The position numbers and the translations under genes were made by a program. Of a DNA stretch of 64,000 nt, positions 58,201-62,819 are shown in pieces. The number at the start of each line of letters is the position of its first letter. The stretch's first letter is position 1. Below the pieces are notes generated by a model. That model was not told where the DNA came from. It saw only the letters and a program-made list of their open reading frames with translations, and ran no database searches. The stretch is from Azorinus chamasolen (taxonomy: Eukaryota > Mollusca > Bivalvia > Cardiida > Solecurtidae). Location: contig OY755240.1 of the NCBI GenBank assembly GCA_963576725.1, forward strand, positions 56,792,633-56,856,632, in the 5' to 3' direction.

Positions 58201-61047
58201 CTAATTAACACAATTTAGTGGCCGTTATAGAGAGGTTTTACAGAACAAATTTTCTCACAAACATTTGAATCATATACATGTAATACAACTGATATATTTC
58301 ACTGAATCTTTCCAGATAAGCCATATTGAAAAGGTGGCAGATACATGTATGGAGGTTGTTCTGTTCTTATTTTTTGTGCCCATTGGCCCTGAATAAAAAC
58401 AAAGGAAAATGTGTATACCAATACCAGATGGCTACTGTAAGGAACTTCTAATCAGGATCTGCACCTACAAAGTTTTACTGAATTTAAGCCAAAGGTTTCA
58501 GACAAGAAGATCATTAAAGTTTTACTTTTATTGCCATGGCACTCTGAATTCTACAATAAATGCAATTCTTTGAACAACTTTGGACTGTTATGTACACCTA
58601 GGTGTTCGATGTGGTCAACTGCCTGTAGCATCTGGCCGAGTCAGTAGGGGAACTCACTAGTTTCCTTCATGTTACATTCCAGAATCCCAAAGGAAGAGTA
58701 CCTTAAGGCTTTCCCTCATATAAACGTGTTTTCACGCATTTGCAAACAGAGTATACCCAGATCAGACGGCTCCTAGAGGAGCCGTCTGATCAGGGTCTGC
58801 TCTGTTTGCTAATAAAATTTGATGGATCTGTTTCTTCACTTCTAAAATGTCTACAATGTTCCACCCTCCATATTTCTTTATAACTATTTTGTTAATGAAT
58901 ATTCAATAGGTATTGGAATTTGGCTTAAACATAGAACAGGGAAAGGGTTAAGGCTTAAGCTGTACCATATCCAGAATGGTTTGATTGACTTCCCAAAGGA
59001 AGGTACCTTAAAGAACAAAACCCGCTCCTTTATTATGGAGCACAACACTAACCCTGCGTGTATGCAAATTCCTTTTTCCAAGGATCATTCTTGACTGGAA
59101 TCAGTTACCTTTCTCAATCACAGACTCTCTTGAAGGTTTCAATGCCCCAGTAAGAGCCTCCATTATGAGGTAATTACCAATTGCCTCTGTTGATAGTTTT
59201 ACCTGGTTGTAAGGGACCCTACTCCAACCACATTTTAGCTTAATTAATGGAAAACAAATACATATTGTAACTGGGTTGAATTTCAACCCAGTTAAGTCGG
59301 GTAGAGGTAACTGGTGAAAAGTCACAGATTGTGTGGCTTGGTAGCTCAGTGATTAGAGTGCTGGCCTGGTAAGTCGGGAGTCCTTGGTTTGAGTCCCAGT
59401 TGGGCCACAACCTTTTCACTAGTTGTCCTGTTACAGTTTGATGCCTAACGAAAATTCAGACTGAGTACAAATAAAAACTACATGCCTGATTTTTTGCAAG
59501 GGGGAGTAGTATAACAGGGTTGATATGAGTCTTGTACAAGTAACTAACTAGTGGAAAATCAATAAGTCCCGGATCATGTGACTTAGTAGTTCAGTACTGT
59601 AGTTTGTGTGTAGGCTGGAAAGCCACAGGCCCTGAATTTGAGTCCTCGTCAGGCCAAGATCGTTTCACCAGTTAATTTGTTAAAAATAATATTATACATT
59701 TTATATGTAACATGGTGAAAAAGTTGTGACTCGACTGGGACTCGAACCCAGGCCTTGGGCTTACCATGCCAACAACCTACCGCCTGAGCTATCAAGCCAC
59801 ACAGTCTAAAACCTACCAACTATTTCACCACAATCTCTACCCAGCTACACACACCCCCTCTGCACAATAATTCGTCCAGAATTCTTACTCAAAGAACACT
59901 CCATGAGTTTCTTATTACGATGCTGTCCGGTCTTCTTGCGCACCTAAGCATTTATCGGTTTATTTATTACAGATCATAGAGATGAAATTTTTTCATCATT
60001 ATTTATCTGTATACAAATACCTACCAGGCATATAATGACATAAACATTTTTTGGAAATAACAGTTTGATCCACTAAGTTCAGCAGTGTAAACATGCTTAC
60101 CCCCCTGTTTTAGCCCAGCATTCAACTGTCCGGTGATCTTGCGCACATGATTTTTAGAAGGGAAAATGAGATTGGATAATATTTTAGCACATGGAATATT
60201 GTTTTAATACGGGTGTTATTAGATCATTCCTTCAGACTGGACGCAAAATTCTGGAATAGTTGTTACAAACCAGCACTCATTAGAAAAAAGTCAGTGGGCG
60301 TGTTTATGCATAAGTAATTAGGATGACAAAATATATAAATATGCGTGTTTGACAGGTACTATTTTTAAATTACATTGCTGGAGTAGTTCAGCTGAGTTTA
60401 TAGTAAGTCCAAATTATTCAGTTTGTTGAAATTTTCACCCATGACCGTAAACTAACGACTAAACGACAATAAATATACGAGTGCGCAAGATGACCGCACG
60501 TGCAAGATTACTGAACACGACAGTATTACAAATCTTTTTCAAATAAATCACCCTTTGGGTTATTTACGTTGGGCGCCAAATGTAACATGAGGAAAAAGTT
60601 GTGACTCAAATGGGACTCAAACCCTGGGCCTTTGGCTTACCATGCCAACACTCTACCAACGGAGCTGCCAATCCACACAGCCTAAGCCCATCAACTGTTT
60701 CACCACAATCTCTACCCGGCTACGTTTCCTTAATAGACCTCCCACTACCCTCCCAGTCGCAGTGTGACTGACCACTGCATGTGTCCTTAAAAGAATATGA
60801 ACATTACCTTAAAACGTAGAATATCCTCGCCATTCAGATACACTTTCATTTCCTTCCAGTCAAAGGAGGCTTTCTTTCTATAGACATCTAATGGACCTGG
60901 AGAAAAGTCCTTCATGATTTCCAAGCTTCCAACATCCTGATCCTGCATCTCTTCTGCTTCTGTCCCCGGGACCACGACAGCGGGGTCAAGGCCAGTCTTC
61001 GTGTTTGAAACTAAGTTAGGACGCACTGATTTTATTTTAGAGCTCAT
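34112..61047 (-). CDS. ACOX3: Peroxisomal acyl-CoA oxidase 3, complete in 15 exons
   Basis: ACOX3 catalyses the first, FAD-dependent step of peroxisomal beta-oxidation (acyl-CoA to trans-2-enoyl-CoA, making H2O2), in mammals mainly on branched chains. Fifteen GT-AG exons join into 733 codons and TGA without any frame break (human 700 aa). In order: an N-terminal extension, [18 protein letters not shown] (residues ~52-69), the oxidase signature [13 protein letters not shown] (~186-198), [72 protein letters not shown], and YEGDN with E481, which aligns with the catalytic glutamate of the family. The protein ends K-S-K-L, a canonical PTS1 peroxisomal signal. The ATG at 61047 is preceded by in-frame non-ATG codons. 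Best match is ACOX3 rather than ACOX1 throughout. A minus-strand AATAAA lies at 33998-33993. Introns are 0.4-4.4 kb and full of repeats. Confidence 0.97.
34545..34850 (+). mobile_element. Tandem-repeat element fragment with hairpin tail
   Basis: Ends with ACAGACCGACGGACAGAC and the hairpin AATGCCCCTG...CAGGGGCATAA, as at 3300-3395. Confidence 0.6.
34872..35092. mobile_element. Family A MITE, centre deleted
   Basis: TTAACCCTTTCCCTGTTG to GAAGGAAAGGGTTAA; only the left core arm remains. Confidence 0.7.
35100..35423. mobile_element. Tandem-element fragment and truncated family A MITE
   Basis: 35100-35215 (GTGTCACCTCCCAGGAG) resembles 48740-48860. 35243-35423 is a family A copy with most of its core lost. 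Confidence 0.5.
35668..36150. mobile_element. Two family A MITEs in series
   Basis: 35668-35932 has a rearranged core (a second AAAGTAGACCC arm after CCCTGATG); 35932-36150 runs to within ~30 bp of ACOX3 exon 14. Confidence 0.68.
36179..36333 (-). CDS. ACOX3: ACOX3 exon 14, residues 643-694
   Basis: [52 protein letters not shown]; near-identical to human QLKDDAVALVDVIAPPDF. Acceptor TTTATTCTAG, donor GTATAT. A family A element ends roughly 30 bp past the donor. Confidence 0.96.
36482..36710. mobile_element. Family F MITE (TTAA-type)
   Basis: TTAACCCATTTGATCCAACG to GAGAGCAAATGGGTTAA, TTAA at both ends; perfect core GGCAAACAGTGTTGACTCTG with its inverse around GACGCCGCATAATATGGCGTC. Confidence 0.8.
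36793..36940 (-). CDS. ACOX3: ACOX3 exon 13, residues 594-643
   Basis: [20 protein letters not shown] then [20 protein letters not shown], the less conserved C-terminal helical region. Acceptor TTCTCACAG, donor GTAAGT. Confidence 0.92.
37002..37224. mobile_element. Family A MITE with exact shared centre
   Basis: TTAACCTTTTCCCTCATA to AGAGAAAGGGTTAA; centre GCTCCTATAGGAGC at 37068-37081. Confidence 0.78.
37524..37752. mobile_element. Family A MITE, right core arm shortened
   Basis: TTAACCCTTTACTTCATG to GGAGTAAAGGGTTAA. Confidence 0.72.
37899..38053 (-). CDS. ACOX3: ACOX3 exon 12, residues 542-593
   Basis: [40 protein letters not shown], matching human VALAAYKWLVCYLL and FEARNKCQVSHGRPLALAF. 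Acceptor ATTTTCTAG, donor GTGAGC. Confidence 0.94.
38071..38357. mobile_element. Family A MITE with 50-bp internal duplication
   Basis: TTTATCCCTTGATTCCATG to GGAGTAAAGGGTAA; ATGGATACAGAATTG and TTTTTGGCCATTGCTGTAGA are repeated in the left flank (38152-38230). A tandem-element tail fragment follows at 38380-38605. Confidence 0.66.
39033..39275. mobile_element. Family A MITE, diverged
   Basis: TTTAACCATATCCCTCCA, core 39070-39140. The preceding 38610-39030 holds nothing recognisable. Confidence 0.62.
39335..39680. mobile_element. Family A MITE inserted in a B-core MITE
   Basis: AAGTGGTAGCTTAATACAG (B-core arm) is cut at 39380 by an A copy (39380-39617, GTAACCCTTTCC to GGGAAAGGGTTAA) and continues as GCTATCACCTGTC. 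A 17-bp tandem repeat (GTGGCCTCTTAGTTAT) lies at 39309-39342. Confidence 0.62.
39718..39922. mobile_element. Family B MITE with TA target sites
   Basis: TA-CAGTAAAACCTCTCTGAA to AGAGGGGTTTTCCTG-TA; core AAAGCTCTTCTAGGAGCTCTT. Ends 20 bp from ACOX3 exon 11. Confidence 0.8.
39943..40053 (-). CDS. ACOX3: ACOX3 exon 11, residues 505-542
   Basis: [19 protein letters not shown] then [18 protein letters not shown], equivalent to human [20 protein letters not shown]. Acceptor TCTGTTGCAG, donor GTAGAA. A family B element ends about 20 bp past the donor. Confidence 0.93.
40218..40352. mobile_element. Short TTAA-type foldback
   Basis: TTAACCCTTTCAGTGTG to GTCTGGTTGTGGTTAA with a weak core; a diverged F/A relative. 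Confidence 0.5.
40425..40615. mobile_element. B-core MITE, alternative shell
   Basis: GTCTTAAGCGGCATC outer part, AATTATGGGTCTGTAAGGC then core AAAGCTCCTACAGGAGCTTT; same shell as 8158 and 42241. Confidence 0.68.
40713..40962. mobile_element. Family A MITE beside ACOX3 exon 10
   Basis: CTAACCCTTTACACTATT to AGAAAGGGTTAA; ends 39 bp before the exon. Confidence 0.72.
41001..41123 (-). CDS. ACOX3: ACOX3 exon 10, residues 464-505, catalytic Glu
   Basis: [20 protein letters not shown] then [16 protein letters not shown]481 in YEGDN is the expected catalytic base. Acceptor ATACCACAG, donor GTAACA. A family A element ends 39 bp on one side and a family B element starts 25 bp on the other. Confidence 0.95.
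41149..41349. mobile_element. Family B MITE beside ACOX3 exon 10
   Basis: CAGTAAAACCCCTCTAAACC to AAAGGGGTTTACTATA; core AAAGCTCCAAGAGGAGCTCT. Starts 25 bp from the exon. Confidence 0.75.
41370..41625. mobile_element. Family A remnant
   Basis: Right core arm (GATCTTGGTCTATTCTGTTT) and ACAGTTCCTACGG centre only. 41626-42120 shows nothing further. Confidence 0.4.
42241..42457. mobile_element. B-core MITE, near-perfect palindrome
   Basis: Ends ACAGTAGAAACTGTCTTATG and ACAGGTTCTATGGTACTGT; inner arms GCAGGTGGTTGCTTAATGCA and its inverse, centre GCTCCTATAGGAGC at 42341-42354. Another A right-end remnant precedes it at 42130-42225. Confidence 0.78.
42507..42627 (-). CDS. ACOX3: ACOX3 exon 9, residues 424-464
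   Basis: [20 protein letters not shown] then [17 protein letters not shown], nearly identical to human at the [10 protein letters not shown] motif. Acceptor TTTGTTTCAG, donor GTTAGA. Confidence 0.96.
43337..43588. mobile_element. Family A MITE, intact ends
   Basis: TTAACCCTTTCCCTCATA to AACAGGGAAAGGGTTAA; the clearest representative of the CCCTCATA/CCTGTTC end pair. Confidence 0.82.
44131..44297. repeat. Long inverted repeat, ~65-bp arms
   Basis: TGTGCTGTTC...ATATCACATCCTATGGAGAG...GCACGT...GTCAACC and its inverse around TAATGTCATAATGACAT. No second copy seen in the window. The preceding 43600-44130 is non-repetitive, with several TGACGTC-like motifs and no exon. Confidence 0.75.
44328..44531. 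mobile_element. Family B MITE
   Basis: TA-CAGTACAACCTCTGTAAA to TTTAGAGGGGTTTTACTA-TA; core AAAGCTCCTCTAGGAGCTTT. A truncated A copy follows at 44535-44665. Confidence 0.78.
44726..44848 (-). CDS. ACOX3: ACOX3 exon 8, residues 383-423
   Basis: [19 protein letters not shown] then [19 protein letters not shown], matching human QWRLLPYLAAVYALDHF. Acceptor CTATTGTAG, donor GTAGAA. Confidence 0.95.
44953..45192. mobile_element. Family A MITE
   Basis: TTAATCTTTTCCCTTATG to ATGAGGAAAAGGGTAA; centre shortened. An A right-end remnant lies at 45405-45483, followed by a short TTAA foldback (45489-45600). Confidence 0.65.
45690..45932. mobile_element. Family A MITE, core shortened
   Basis: TTAATCCTTTACTCCATG to GAGGAAAGGGTTAA; only ATCAGACTGATC remains at the centre. 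Ends 50 bp from ACOX3 exon 7. Confidence 0.7.
45982..46164 (-). CDS. ACOX3: ACOX3 exon 7, residues 322-382
   Basis: Contains [39 protein letters not shown] and EYQLQ. The ARRQFGP motif contacts FAD in this family. Acceptor TTTTAACAG, donor GTATAA. Confidence 0.96.
46219..46423. mobile_element. Family B MITE
   Basis: CAGTAAAACCTCTCTAAACC to GGAGAGGGTTTACAG; core AAAGCTCCTCTAGGAGCTTT. From 46430 to 47890 I see only a tandem-element fragment (46560-46745) and no exon or MITE. Confidence 0.78.
47900..48005 (-). repeat. ACOX3: Two tandem copies of the exon 6 3' end and donor
   Basis: Two partial copies of the 3' end of ACOX3 exon 6 (DGKYVTPYK region plus splice donor) follow the real donor with a period of about 50-56 bp. 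The copy nearer the exon has ATGAGC in place of the donor (47955-47950); the farther copy has GTAAGC (47905-47900). They share the linker GGCCTGATGGCAAAT on the minus strand. Confidence 0.8.
48012..48108 (-). CDS. ACOX3: ACOX3 exon 6, residues 289-321
   Basis: [20 protein letters not shown] then [12 protein letters not shown], donor GTGAGC. The last ~30 coding bases and the donor are repeated twice more in tandem just inside the intron (down to 47900), one copy keeping a usable GTAAGC. Confidence 0.94.
48158..48530. mobile_element. Two family A MITEs, fused and shortened
   Basis: Left copy from AGCCCTTTCCTTCATATT with a shortened core, fused near 48366 to a second core (48429-48495) lacking its left end. 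Confidence 0.6.
48735..48865 (+). repeat. Tandem-element fragment
   Basis: GTGTCACTTTCCAGCAGAAA and ACAGACACTCAGACAG match the fragment at 35100. Confidence 0.45.
48873..49345. mobile_element. Family C MITE followed by family A MITE sharing one TTAA
   Basis: C copy 48873-49069 (core half deleted), then A copy 49066-49345, in which GACAAAATAGTTATAATGAA is duplicated (49121-49197). Confidence 0.68.
49377..49606 (-). CDS. ACOX3: ACOX3 exon 5, residues 213-289
   Basis: Contains [44 protein letters not shown] and [14 protein letters not shown], the beta-domain that binds FAD. Acceptor CTATTTCAG, donor GTATCA, two bases carried over. Confidence 0.96.
49785..50032. mobile_element. Family A MITE
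   Basis: ATAACCCATTCCCTGTTC to GAGGGAAAGGGTTAA; centre GCTCCTATAGGAGC. Confidence 0.76.
50158..50407. mobile_element. Family A MITE
   Basis: TTAACCTTTTATTCCATT to GGAATAAATGGTTAA; centre GCTCCTATAGGAGC. Confidence 0.76.
50690..50779 (-). CDS. ACOX3: ACOX3 exon 4, residues 183-212
   Basis: [20 protein letters not shown]: the acyl-CoA oxidase signature lining the flavin site. Acceptor CTTTGGCAG, donor GTAAAC; 30 full codons. Confidence 0.96.
50850..51035. mobile_element. Family D MITE
   Basis: CCTATACTGTGACCACTCTT...AAGAGTGGTCACAACATAGG around AATCGTCTTGAAAAGATGAC. Confidence 0.75.
51036..51612 (+). mobile_element. Tandem-repeat element, three ~170-bp units
   Basis: Units share TTGACTGAATCAAGGGCCAT, AACTTGGTCAAGATTTTGCA and GTGAAGATCAGATG; ends with the hairpin GGGCACCCACACC/GGTGTGGGGCCC. 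Same family as 1-300. Confidence 0.7.
51638..52109. mobile_element. Two family A MITEs sharing a single TTAA
   Basis: 51638-51891 and 51888-52109 meet at GGGTTAACCC, the TTAA belonging to both. The second has lost most of its core. Confidence 0.75.
52491..53074. mobile_element. Two adjacent family A MITEs; first has tripled core arm
   Basis: 52491-52818 and 52816-53074 meet at GGGTTTAAACCC. In the first, the right arm GATCTGGGTCTACTCTG plus TTTGCTTCTT is present three times (52679-52770). The second has an intact centre GCTCCTATAGGAGC. Confidence 0.75.
53140..53250. mobile_element. Family D remnant
   Basis: CACCAAACCCTATACTGTG left arm without its partner. Confidence 0.5.
53306..53380 (-). 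CDS. ACOX3: ACOX3 exon 3, residues 158-182
   Basis: [20 protein letters not shown], equivalent to the human VFGSAVYSSGSERHL segment. Acceptor ACTATTTCAG, donor GTTTGT; 25 full codons. Confidence 0.93.
53440..53755. mobile_element. Family A MITE with duplicated core
   Basis: Cores at 53560-53630 and 53660-53715; right end GAGGTAAAAGGTTAA; left end degenerate. Confidence 0.6.
53778..55666. mobile_element. Chain of three family A MITEs, third split by tandem element
   Basis: 53778-54034, 54031-54262 and 54258-55666 share TTAA junctions. The third is interrupted after TTAACCCTTTCCTC by a tandem-repeat element (54273-55424) and resumes at TATGTCTATGCCTTTGCAAA. Confidence 0.72.
54273..55424 (+). 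mobile_element. Tandem-repeat element, ~165-bp units
   Basis: Starts AACAAGAGGGTCAAAATGGC, has about six units with GACCCACTTTCAAACT and TTTCATGAAGATTGG, and ends CAAAAGCTCACCCCAAGC...GAGCTAA. Similar ends to 29001 but different units. Confidence 0.7.
55910..56140. mobile_element. Family A right half joined to family D MITE
   Basis: A fragment (55910-55979, GGAGCCGTCTGATC to GAGGGAAAGG) followed at once by a D element (55980-56140). 55667-55905 shows nothing recognisable. Confidence 0.62.
56156..56402. mobile_element. Family A MITE
   Basis: TTAATCCTTTCTTCCATT to GGAGTAAAGGGTTAA; centre GCTCCTATAGGAG. Confidence 0.75.
56448..56628. mobile_element. Family E MITE
   Basis: CATGCTTATAAAACTTTTTA and its inverse outside, TGATTGGTCAGATTTGAGCC/GGCTCAAATCTGACC inside; left arm contains one extra internal copy of the TTTTGATTGG motif. 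Confidence 0.78.
56738..56967. mobile_element. Family A MITE, core shortened
   Basis: TTAACCATTTACTCCATG to GGGCTTAAGGTTTAA. From 56968 to 57295 nothing recognisable. Confidence 0.66.
57298..57692. mobile_element. Recombinant family A MITE
   Basis: TTAACCCTTTACCTGTTC with full core (centre GCTCCTATAGGAGC, 57470-57483) and then a second right flank beginning GGGTCTACTCTGTTTGC, ending GAGGGAAAGAGTTAA. Confidence 0.65.
57750..57980 (-). CDS. ACOX3: ACOX3 exon 2, residues 81-157
   Basis: Contains [40 protein letters not shown] and [20 protein letters not shown], matching the human N-terminal helical domain. Acceptor ATTCTGTAG, donor GTAATG. The opposite strand carries a 121-codon open frame here that is only its shadow. 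Confidence 0.95.
58038..58241. mobile_element. Family B MITE
   Basis: TA-CAGTAAAACCTCTCTATA to TATAGAGAGGTTTTAC; core GAACGCTCCTGTTGGAGCGTTC, near-perfect arms. Confidence 0.8.
58701..58953. mobile_element. Family A MITE
   Basis: TTAAGGCTTTCCCTCATA to ACAGGGAAAGGGTTAA; core 58742-58809 with GGCTCCTAGAGGAGCC. Preceding 58250-58700 shows nothing recognisable. Confidence 0.78.
59266..59684 (+). mobile_element. TRIM-like LTR element with tRNA-like LTRs, decayed
   Basis: LTR1 59266-59435 (TGTAACTGGG to CCTGTTACA); decayed primer site TGATGCCTAAC at 59439-59449, explained by CpG loss from TGGCGCCCAAC; purine tract CAAGGGGGAGTAG; LTR2 from 59510. LTR1 holds a tRNA-like cloverleaf at 59333-59408 with a 7-bp acceptor stem (GTGGCTT/GGGCCAC) and A box TAGCTCAGTGAT. 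Confidence 0.68.
59706..60724 (-). mobile_element. TRIM-like LTR element with tRNA-like LTRs, minus strand
   Basis: LTRs 59706-59849 and 60581-60724, both 144 bp. On the minus strand the primer site TGGCGCCCAAC (60578-60568) lies two bases after the 5' LTR, and a purine tract (GCAGAGGGGGTGTG) precedes the 3' LTR. The 3' LTR has perfect Pol III boxes: A TAGCTCAGGCGG (59791-59780) and B GGTTCGAGTCC (59748-59738). The 718-bp internal part has no open frame of note; CCGGTNNTCTTGCGCAC occurs twice in it. No target-site duplication seen. Confidence 0.72.
60808..61047 (-). CDS. ACOX3: ACOX3 exon 1, residues 1-80
   Basis: Starts [19 protein letters not shown]; a poorly conserved N-terminal stretch of about 50 residues precedes the conserved [14 protein letters not shown]. 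It is longer than the human N-terminus. Donor GTAATG after a full AAG codon. Confidence 0.9.
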
Positions 61048-61389
61048 TGTATAGATGTTTCCAGAAGCCTGGATAGGTTTTTTTCCAACTGTCAAACAAG
61101 CGGCCTGTTACGAACTCATCTGGGCAAAGTCTCTTTACACCGGATGTTGATAAGAATGCGACTGGTTTCCGGCCCGCTTCGTCCTCAGCTCATTTCGTGA
61201 TATAATTACTTCGGATCGCAGTTATAACAGTCTCTGATCCTATTATTCACTTTGGCCACTCATCGTAGTTGTTAAACGGGGTGAAAGAAAATGAGTTTTT
61301 GATAGAGCAATGATTTTAAAAATTGATAGTTGAGTCAATAATTCCAGTCGTAATAATAATATTTCTTGGCACTTTTTTCCTTTTGCCAT

Positions 61390-61475
61390 CAAGGGTCTAT
61401 TTATCTATTTATCTATTTATCTATCTATCATCCATCCATCCATCCATCCATATCCATCCATCCATCCATCCATCC
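61390..61475 (+). repeat. Simple repeats TCTATTTA and CCAT/TCCA
   Basis: ATCTATTTATCTATC followed by (ATCC)n with one interruption. Upstream, 61050-61390 is the ACOX3 5' flank with some CpG and no repeats. From 61476 to 61860 I see nothing coding. Confidence 0.9.
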
Positions 61476-61868
61476 AAAAACCCATCACCCACCAGCCCGC
61501 CCAAAACTCGCCTAGCCGCACTGGCCCAGACCACACACGCACCAACCAACCATCCACCCATAGGTGGTGTTTTTCTTGCTGTTTATTTTCATTATCTAAT
61601 ATGAAGTGCTTGTTGATATTTTTACTGATACCAATGTGTAGGTTTTTTAAAAAACAACCATCGTATATTAAATATGCTTTAGTTGCTGAGCACTTTCCTT
61701 GGCCATTAACGAATGTAAAACGATTTGGCATAAACCCTTACCCCGCTGTAAAAATAATGTTCGCTCAAAGATGGATCTGTTCATTTTTGACTACTTCCGA
61801 TTCCACCAAACACATCAGAGCATATTCACCACATTTCATGACATCTGCTTTTTAAGAACTACTGACCA

Positions 61869-62128
61869 AATGTCAATCAGTTTGGACCCTGGTGAGACGC
61901 CGAGTTACTCGGCGTCTCATCTGGATCCAAGCAGTTTGCACATGTCAATCAGGGTCCCTGCTTATAAAACTTTTAGTCGAGTCTGAGTTCGTTCTCAAGT
62001 TTTTGATTGGTCAGATTTGAGCATCTGGCTCAAATCTGGCCAATCAAAGGGTTGAGAACTCAAATCTGACCAATCAAAAGCTTGAGAACGAACTCAGACT
62101 CAACTAAAAAGCTTTATAAACATGGACC
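61869..62128. mobile_element. Short foldback followed by family E MITE
   Basis: 61869-61945: TCAGTTTGGACCCTGGTGAG/CTCATCTGGATCCAAGCAG around GACGCCGAGTTACTCGGCGTC. 61955-62128: family E with TTTTTGATTGGTCAGATTTG arms. Confidence 0.72.
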
Positions 62129-62322
62129 AGCTGGTAGTGAATGACAGGTTAAAGGTTGGCATACTGCATATCAATCGATCAATACTCTCGATCGCGACCT
62201 GACAGTTTCAAACAGCTTGACCTCAGATGGATCATCTGGTATATATTCGGTAAACAGTTTCCCCAAAACATTGAAACAAATCAGAAGAACGTACCAAAAT
62301 AAAACAGATCGCGTTTTCATCA

Positions 62323-62515
62323 GTTAAACCCTTACCTGATGAATAGTCATGTAGAAAATAACGACAATCATGAATATTAATTAGCTATGTACCGTAGAAC
62401 CTGTCCAAAGTGGTCATTCAGCGGGCATTGAGCACAGTCCTGAGTCATAAAAAGCAGGCGGTTGCTTAATAACAGGGCAAAAGTAATGCAGAAAGCTCCT
62501 ACATACTGTTGACCA
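62323..62515. mobile_element. Family A left end and B-core fragment, both truncated
   Basis: AAACCCTTACCTGATGAATA (A left end) to 62385, then GTAGAACCTGTCCAAAGTGG...GGCGGTTGCTTAATAACAGG and a lone left core arm to 62510. Confidence 0.5.
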
Positions 62516-62518
62516 GCA

Positions 62519-62770
62519 TTAACCCTTCGCTTGCTGAATTTTAAAATACATTTCTCCTTCTTCACCCATATGCTGTTGTATAATTACATATATATCTTCA
62601 CTGTGTGCAAGTATTTTGCTGTGCAATCACTGCTGTGGAGTATACTGGTTGCACAATCAATTTGTAAATAGTGCAGACCCTGATGAGACAGCTCCTGCAG
62701 GATCTGTCTCATCTGGGTCTTCACTATTTACAGGTAGGTATATTGACGCGATTAGCAAGCGAAGGGTTAA
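62519..62770. mobile_element. Family G MITE, copy 2
   Basis: TTAACCCTTCGCTTGCT and AGCAAGCGAAGGGTTAA are exact inverted ends with TTAA at both. Nearly identical to 15685-15934 along its whole length. Confidence 0.88.
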
Positions 62771-62819
62771 GATACATTACAAAGATATATAATACAAAGA
62801 TATAACACAATTGATAACG

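Noticed and set aside
59333..59408. Stand-alone functional tRNA gene
   Set aside because: The cloverleaf lies within an LTR-like repeat, the B box has C-to-T decay, and related tRNA-like segments recur in the same element context.
61417..61731. 104-codon minus-strand frame rich in W, G, D, M
   Set aside because: Produced by translating the (ATCC)n microsatellite.
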